This document shows positions 22,393 to 27,166 of a stretch of 27,166 nt of DNA, one piece after another. The notes beneath the pieces were generated by a model. The model saw nothing but the letters and a program-made list of their open reading frames with translations. It did not search any database and had not been told where the DNA came from. How positions within the stretch are numbered: position 1 is the stretch's first letter; every line of letters starts with the position of its first letter. The stretch is from JAJTHY01 sp964458795 (GTDB taxonomy: Bacteria; Pseudomonadota; Alphaproteobacteria; Rickettsiales; Midichloriaceae). The DNA lies in NCBI GenBank assembly GCA_964458795.1, contig CAYWJW010000020.1, forward strand, positions 1-27,166. Reading direction: 5' to 3'. A program made the translations under genes and the position numbers.

Positions 22393-23463
22393 ATGAGTAT
22401 ATCTGACTTCACGAAAAGTTGGCGCATAGCCTATAATAAAGCCGCTGAAAGGCTTGCTGAGAACTTCCGCGGAAAAAGCATAAGGGAAGTAATATCATCT
22501 TTTTTTGGTAATTTGAAAAATGAAATTCTATCTATAAGATATAAAATTAAAGATTTACGCAAAACCAACTACGATTTGGGTATGTATCATTATAATACAG
22601 GCAACTTACCTGATGCACTATTTAGGTTTAAATTGCTAAAGAGATTTTATAAGGACGCAGATGAACTAGATTACTTTATTGGTAGATGCTACATAGAACG
22701 TAATATGGCTGAGAAGGCCAGACCATATATAGACGCCTACTTAAAGTCCACTGACACCCGTTTTCGGGAAGAAGCAAAGTATTGTTATGATTTATCTTAT
22801 GGAAGACTTAAAAATATTAAAAAGATACCAATAAGTATAGTTGAAAGAACATTTGATATTTTAGCACCAAAGTATAATAGCATTTTCTTGAGCAAACCCA
22901 ATCCACCTCAAGATGAGATTTATAAAGCTATAAGCGCATATATGAATGAGATAGGCTCTCCTTATGGAAATCGTGTATTAGACTTGGGTTGTGGAACTGG
23001 TTATATAGTAGCACTATTAAAGCGCCATAAGCTTGCTGGTTCAGCCCATGGCGTTGATATATCCTCTCAAATGCTAGCTATTTGCAGAGATCTTAAAATC
23101 GACGACATCCCTTGTTATGACACTTTAAACAGAGATGGTTTAGACACCTTATTTGCTAAAGGAGATGCTAGTCAATTTGACATTATTATAGCATCAAAGG
23201 TGCTTAGCTATTTTAACGATACCAAAAAACTATTTGATAACTGCAAAAATATTCTTAAATCTAAGGGAGCATTGGCTTTGACATTTAAAACTAGCAACGA
23301 TGAGGAGCCAATGCAATTTGATGCTTTTTTTGAAGAGTTTCAGTTCAATTATAAATATATTGCTAAACAAGCTGAAGAGTCTGGTTTATTATTAAAAAAC
23401 TCAGCAGATGTGCGATTTCCTGATGGAGATCAAGGAAAAATAATGTTATTAATTAAAGAATAG
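22393..23463 (+). CDS. TPR-containing class I SAM-dependent methyltransferase
   Basis: A 356-residue two-domain protein. Residues about 55-130 form two or three TPR-like helical pairs (YDLGMYHYNTGNLPDALFRF). From about 150 onwards lies a class I methyltransferase, with the SAM-binding VLDLGCGTGY near residues 196-205, an acidic GVDIS motif after the next strand, and FDIIIASKVLSYF as motif IV-like strand. The ATG at 22393 is chosen; a TTG six bases upstream, inside the SPFH stop overlap, is less likely. A predicted-methyltransferase-with-TPR class exists in alphaproteobacteria, but its substrate is unknown. Its position between SPFH and mlaA suggests an envelope link, which is inference. Confidence 0.85.
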   Translation: MSISDFTKSWRIAYNKAAERLAENFRGKSIREVISSFFGNLKNEILSIRYKIKDLRKTNYDLGMYHYNTGNLPDALFRFKLLKRFYKDADELDYFIGRCYIERNMAEKARPYIDAYLKSTDTRFREEAKYCYDLSYGRLKNIKKIPISIVERTFDILAPKYNSIFLSKPNPPQDEIYKAISAYMNEIGSPYGNRVLDLGCGTGYIVALLKRHKLAGSAHGVDISSQMLAICRDLKIDDIPCYDTLNRDGLDTLFAKGDASQFDIIIASKVLSYFNDTKKLFDNCKNILKSKGALALTFKTSNDEEPMQFDAFFEEFQFNYKYIAKQAEESGLLLKNSADVRFPDGDQGKIMLLIKE

Positions 23464-23483
23464 AGTTTTCAAAAATATTTAAT

Positions 23484-24320
23484 ATGTCTCATTGCGTACA
23501 AAGTAGATCAAACCTTTTAGTCCTAGCTAGAACTTCAAGTATCATTTTGCTAGCTATTTACCTTAATATATTTGGATTAGTGAAGTTGTCTCACGCACAA
23601 GTACCAGATACAATGTTCTATGACTCTGAAATGCATGAAAATCCAGAATTTACACCTAACATAATCGATATCTCTGATATAACCGATGCAGACTCATATG
23701 AATATCAAAATCTAGACACTGACGATTTTGAAAGCATAAATCGCTTTGTTTTTGGCTTCAACGAGTTTATGGACATGATACTAATAAAGCCAGTAGCGCA
23801 AATATACGAGACTATAATTCCAGTATTTGCTAGAAATAGCATAAGATCAGTTCTGGCCAATCTTAATGAACCGGTAAATATAGTAAACCACATATTACAA
23901 GGCAATGCAGACCAAGCTGCTGATTCAATGGGAAGGTTTATAACAAACTCAACCGTAGGATTATTTGGCATACTAGATGTAGCAACTTCTGCTGGTGTTT
24001 ATCCGGCTCCTACCGATTTTGGACTAACACTGAAGAAGGCTGGCATTGGTACAGGTCCATATCTTGTTCTCCCAATCATAGGGCCTTCTAGTATGAGAGA
24101 TGCCCCTGCATTAGTTGTTGACCTCTTTCTGGAGCCTTGGAATTATTATAAATTTCCAGGCTTTGAAGACAAAGCAGCACGGAATGCTGTATTTATAACC
24201 AGATATTCACTGGAACTTATTGATAATAGAGTGCGCTTGATTAAACTGATAGACCAGATTGAACGCACATCTATGGATAAATATTCAACTATACGAAGTA
24301 TTTATTTGCAAAAACGATAA
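23484..24320 (+). CDS. mlaA: MlaA/VacJ-family outer-membrane lipid asymmetry protein
   Basis: Part of the Mla pathway that removes phospholipids from the outer leaflet of the outer membrane and passes them to MlaC. The 278-residue protein has the family core: DDFESINRFVFGFNEFMD (about 80-97), PVNIVNHILQGN, FITNSTVGLFGILDVA, and GTGPYLVLPIIGPSSMRD. The N terminus has a signal sequence ending LSHA, cleaved before Gln, with no lipobox cysteine; the E. coli protein is a lipoprotein. The family allows this in some lineages. mlaC follows after 41 bp. The inner-membrane MlaFED parts are not in the window. Confidence 0.93.
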   Translation: MSHCVQSRSNLLVLARTSSIILLAIYLNIFGLVKLSHAQVPDTMFYDSEMHENPEFTPNIIDISDITDADSYEYQNLDTDDFESINRFVFGFNEFMDMILIKPVAQIYETIIPVFARNSIRSVLANLNEPVNIVNHILQGNADQAADSMGRFITNSTVGLFGILDVATSAGVYPAPTDFGLTLKKAGIGTGPYLVLPIIGPSSMRDAPALVVDLFLEPWNYYKFPGFEDKAARNAVFITRYSLELIDNRVRLIKLIDQIERTSMDKYSTIRSIYLQKR

Positions 24321-24361
24321 AAGCGTATGAATATTATCTATATGATATTTGGATTATAACT

Positions 24362-25021
24362 ATGATTAAATTTATAAAAACCGCATTGTTTTTTACAATA
24401 TTAACATTCGCCAGTTATTCATATGGTTATGCTAACAACCCGGAAGATGCCCGAAGTTTCGTGCAATCCACCTCCGGACGCGTTGAAAACTTATTAAAAC
24501 AATCTAGATCTCCCAACGAGACTGAAAATAAGCTTAATGCAATCTTCTCTGATGTTGCAGATATTGACTGGATTGGTAAGTTCGTATTAGGCAAGTATTG
24601 GCAGAGTTTGAATGAGCAACAAAAAGTTCAATATTTGCAGGATTATAAAAAGTACCTGCTTGCTTCTTATGTTCCATTATTTAGGAATTATAATGGTCAA
24701 AGAGTAGATATACGCAATATAAAAAAGTTAAGTGCTGATCAATACTTAGTTACTACTGAGATCAAATCTGGTGATGACTTCTCGTCTGAGTTCTCAACTC
24801 CTGGTCGGCAAAATCAACCTGAACAGCAAGGACAATCTTACAAAGTTGAGTACCGTATAAAATATGATAATGGCAGCTTCAAAATGCGTGATATAATTGC
24901 TGAAGGTGTAAGTATGATAGCAACTCAGCGATCCGAGTTCGCATCTATACTTAACAACGAAGGCTATGATGCACTTATAAATAAGCTCAGAGAAAAAAGT
25001 AACAGCAACGTATCTTCATAG
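24362..25021 (+). CDS. mlaC: MlaC-family periplasmic phospholipid carrier
   Basis: The periplasmic shuttle between MlaA and the MlaFED complex. The 219-residue protein has a signal peptide (about 1-24, ending GYA), then the Ttg2/MlaC core: DIDWIGKFVLGKYWQSL (about 66-82), FRNYNGQRVDI, a VEYRIKYDNGSFKMRDIIAEGVSM stretch and EFASILN near the end. The core is normal; the loop between the last strands holds a glutamine-rich insert (QPEQQGQ). It directly follows mlaA, as in many alphaproteobacteria, and is the last gene of the plus-strand series, ending 36 bp before the convergent cheB-like gene. Confidence 0.92.
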   Translation: MIKFIKTALFFTILTFASYSYGYANNPEDARSFVQSTSGRVENLLKQSRSPNETENKLNAIFSDVADIDWIGKFVLGKYWQSLNEQQKVQYLQDYKKYLLASYVPLFRNYNGQRVDIRNIKKLSADQYLVTTEIKSGDDFSSEFSTPGRQNQPEQQGQSYKVEYRIKYDNGSFKMRDIIAEGVSMIATQRSEFASILNNEGYDALINKLREKSNSNVSS

Positions 25022-25057
25022 TTTCCCATAAATATTTAAGGGACTGTATATCAAACA

Positions 25058-26095
25058 TTATCCAGCACAAAGAGAGCAGAGCTTCTCTGCGATCTTGTAT
25101 ATTGGTAGTGTTTCATTTATAGCACCTTTATCAAGAGCAGCCTTTGGCTTGATATATACTATACAACTATCTTGTGATTGACCTATATTAAACCCTCCTG
25201 CATCTCTCATTTTCAACAAACCTTCGACCCCATCATTAGAAGAGCCGCTTAAAATTACACCTATTGCCTTGTCTCCAACTGATGTAGCAATAGACTCAAA
25301 CAGTACATCAATTAGTGATGTGGTATAGTCACTATCTGAGAGATTAACCAGATAGCCATTTTTAGAATCATTAATTATACGCATACCACGGTTACTTGGA
25401 GATATATAAGCATGACCCTTCATCAATTTCTCACCGTGCGTCGCTTCCTTAACCTCTATCGTAGTTATACCATTTAAGCGATTAGCAAGACTTTTTGTGA
25501 GCCCTTCTGTTATATACTGAGTTATAACAATGGGTGGGCAATCTTTAGGCATTAACGTTAATATCTCACGGATGGCTTCAATCCCACCCATTGCTCCACC
25601 CATTGCAATAACCTTTCCTGGCTTGAACTTTAGCTCAGATAATTTAGACACGGTATTCGCATTACGTGATGATCTTGAAATATTCTTTACATTACAACTA
25701 GCTGCCACTCTTATTATGTCGACAAGTCGCTCACCAAATTCAGCAATCTGTTTATACCCTTCAATGTCATTAGGTTTTGCAATATAATCAACCGCTCCAA
25801 ACTCCAACGCACTTATAGCAAGATCAGCATCATGCTTGTTCACTGCAGATACTATAATAACCGGCAATGGATTATGCTTCATCAACGATTCAATAAAACT
25901 TAAGCCATCTAAATTGCGCACTTCAACGTCTAGCGTTATCACATCTGGACTTAGTAATTTTATTTTTTTATGAATATCATCTTTGTATTCAGTGGTATCA
26001 ACGACCTCAAGATCTGGCTCACTATCCAAGATCCCTGCAAAAACAGTCTTGATGAATTTTGAATCATCAATAACCATTACCTTAATGTTTTTCAT
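25058..26095 (-). CDS. CheB-like response regulator with inactive methylesterase domain
   Basis: A 345-residue protein with the full CheB layout: receiver domain (1-120), linker (about 120-158) and methylesterase domain (159-345). The receiver looks functional, with Asp10-Asp11, phosphoacceptor Asp56 in LDVEVRNLDG, Ser83 and Lys107. In the esterase domain the nucleophile of GASTGG is Ala168 in GGAMGG, and the histidine of TQH is Tyr194 in ITQYI; only the third triad residue, Asp288 in SNDG, remains. Other active-site segments have also drifted (HRPSVD reads TTSLID). Each triad change is one base from the usual codon. It should bind phosphate signals but not hydrolyse glutamyl esters. No chemotaxis genes flank it. 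Confidence 0.93.
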   Translation of the reverse strand: MKNIKVMVIDDSKFIKTVFAGILDSEPDLEVVDTTEYKDDIHKKIKLLSPDVITLDVEVRNLDGLSFIESLMKHNPLPVIIVSAVNKHDADLAISALEFGAVDYIAKPNDIEGYKQIAEFGERLVDIIRVAASCNVKNISRSSRNANTVSKLSELKFKPGKVIAMGGAMGGIEAIREILTLMPKDCPPIVITQYITEGLTKSLANRLNGITTIEVKEATHGEKLMKGHAYISPSNRGMRIINDSKNGYLVNLSDSDYTTSLIDVLFESIATSVGDKAIGVILSGSSNDGVEGLLKMRDAGGFNIGQSQDSCIVYIKPKAALDKGAINETLPIYKIAEKLCSLCAG

Positions 26096-26189
26096 GATAA
26101 AACCCGCATCTATAATACTTACTACTTAATAGCAAATTTCATATAATGCCAATATGTTTTACCACAACTTAGTAGGATAGGCTAACTAG

Positions 26190-26657
26190 TTATAACGTAC
26201 GTCCTTCATACTTTATATCACTATAGCTTAAATACGTATCTATAATCGTGGAAACATCTTGAAAATGGGGAGGAGCATTTTTAGTAATTCCATAAGCTAC
26301 TAAAAATGTAGCAGAAAATTTTTCCATATCATACTCCTGTTTGAAAGAGACAGCTAGATCCGATCTAGAAAGATCTTCATCCTGTAGAACATATTCTATA
26401 GCATTTAAATATTTCTCAAAACACATAAGCAATCTAGTTAAAGGCTCTTTCATCTCTTTATGTTTAATCCATCCTCTAGCAAGCTCCATTACTCCTTCTT
26501 TTCTTCTGTCTATCCTTCCTTCACCACCCTCAAGTTTTGGAAAACATGAAAATGATATAATACTTGTACTGCTCAAAGCCCAATCCAACAAAGCTTTCGC
26601 ACCTTCAGCTGTTATATTATGTCCACTTATAGCGAATACACAGAGAGTTTTATTCAT
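26190..26657 (-). pseudogene. C-terminal part of a frameshifted LRR protein
   Basis: A 155-codon frame that begins with an ATG two bases after the stop of the upstream LRR frame. Its first 35 residues complete leucine-rich-repeat units (KTLCVFAISGHNITAEGAKALL), and the other 120 form a helical, charged domain I do not recognise. Inserting one base before the CCTTAAGC near 26663 would merge both frames into about 300 residues with a smooth repeat (EALSMNKTL). It could alternatively be translated separately by re-initiation at the TAAGCATG overlap. A pseudogene, sequencing error or recent inactivation are all possible. Confidence 0.7.
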
Positions 26658-26659
26658 GC

Positions 26660-27091
26660 TTAAGGTTCAGCGAGCGAAACTGCCCCATGGCAACTTATAT
26701 CATTGTTTCTAAAGCTCAGATACCTTAGAGACTGGTTTGTTTCTAAGTACTTTGCTATACACCCATCTTCGTTTACAATGTTACAATTGCTGAAGTCTAT
26801 CTCCATAAGAGTAGAATTAACGCAAGCCGGATCCCCATACAGATTTCCAAATAATATAGAAACTTCTTTATCTTGAAGATAAGAATGATTGAAGCGTAAC
26901 TTTGTAAGACTTGTATTTGCCTTCAATATTTGAGCTAGAGACGCCATATTATTCTCATTTAAAGGGCATTGAGACATGTTAAGCTTACCGATTCTATTAT
27001 TACTTAACAATTCCAATACTTCTTCGAATGTCTTGTCAGAGCTATTTAATATTCTCGGGAATGAATTCTGCTTCTCCTTGTGCTTGCACAA
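26660..27091 (-). pseudogene. N-terminal part of a frameshifted LRR protein
   Basis: A 143-codon frame with leucine-rich repeats of the NOD/RNI type (LNMSQCPLNENNMASLAQIL, LTKLRFNHSYLQDKEVSILF, MEIDFSNCNIVNEDG, LRYLSFRNNDIS). It starts at a TTG with AGGAG a few bases upstream. It ends in the middle of a repeat at SLAEP, exactly where the next frame picks up, so the two halves form one gene of about 300 codons. LRR proteins in intracellular bacteria are often host-interaction factors; no secretion signal is visible. Confidence 0.7.
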
Positions 27092-27166
27092 CTTTCTCCT
27101 AAATGAAAATATATACTGCCCGCCTTATAACAGAGGGATTTTGCGTGTCAACTTCTTCCTAATATT

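Overview
The window looks like a chromosomal segment of an AT-rich alphaproteobacterium, most likely a host-associated Rickettsiales-type bacterium (a Midichloriaceae-like lineage would fit, but I cannot prove the family from sequence alone). The reasons are: an alphaproteobacterial gene pairing (TauE/SafE permease followed by a TIGR02186/Alph_Pro_TM-type protein), a COQ9-family gene, a fused folK-folP gene, a CGFS glutaredoxin next to BolA, MlaA/MlaC, and eukaryote-like ankyrin and leucine-rich-repeat proteins typical of intracellular bacteria. Gene density is high, with many 1-4 bp overlaps.

Layout. 34-2845: a plus-strand run of efp, bolA-like, grxD, a TauE/SafE permease and an Alph_Pro_TM protein. 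2919-4187: a glutamate/dicarboxylate symporter. 4188-5510: an accessory island with an ankyrin gene, a dispersed repeat copy and a direct repeat on both sides. 5511-8285 (minus): MBL-fold hydrolase, tatD, an IHF/HU protein and map. 8326-10243: coq9-like gene converging on folKP. 10244-13852: an accessory block made of two diverged tandem copies of one unit (X gene, Y membrane gene, 65-bp repeat, higBA toxin-antitoxin). In the left unit higBA has collapsed to a roughly 100-bp scar; in the right unit X is cut to 40 codons but higBA is intact. 13854-17410: rnhB, ispB, a lone YejB-type ABC permease and an unknown soluble protein. 17411-17831: a gene-free stretch rich in RNA-like secondary structure, with a strong terminator and a switch-like leader before an RNHCP zinc-finger gene. 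18303-25021: a long plus-strand cluster of acnA, nfeD-like, SPFH/stomatin, TPR-methyltransferase, mlaA and mlaC, apparently concerned with central metabolism and envelope maintenance. 25058-26095 (minus): a CheB-like response regulator. 26190-27091 (minus): an LRR gene split by a one-base frameshift.

The most interesting points are as follows. (1) The CheB homologue keeps its receiver but has lost both the catalytic serine and histidine, so it looks like a pseudo-esterase. (2) A 65-bp element occurs four times, always pointing at the start of the next gene, like a mobile promoter/leader. (3) The duplicated X-Y-higBA unit contains an unrecognised two-gene module with decay visible in both copies. 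(4) The leader before the RNHCP gene holds competing hairpins. (5) RNase HII and DHPS carry substitutions in normally conserved substrate-binding motifs. No tRNA or rRNA genes, CRISPR arrays or intact insertion sequences were seen.
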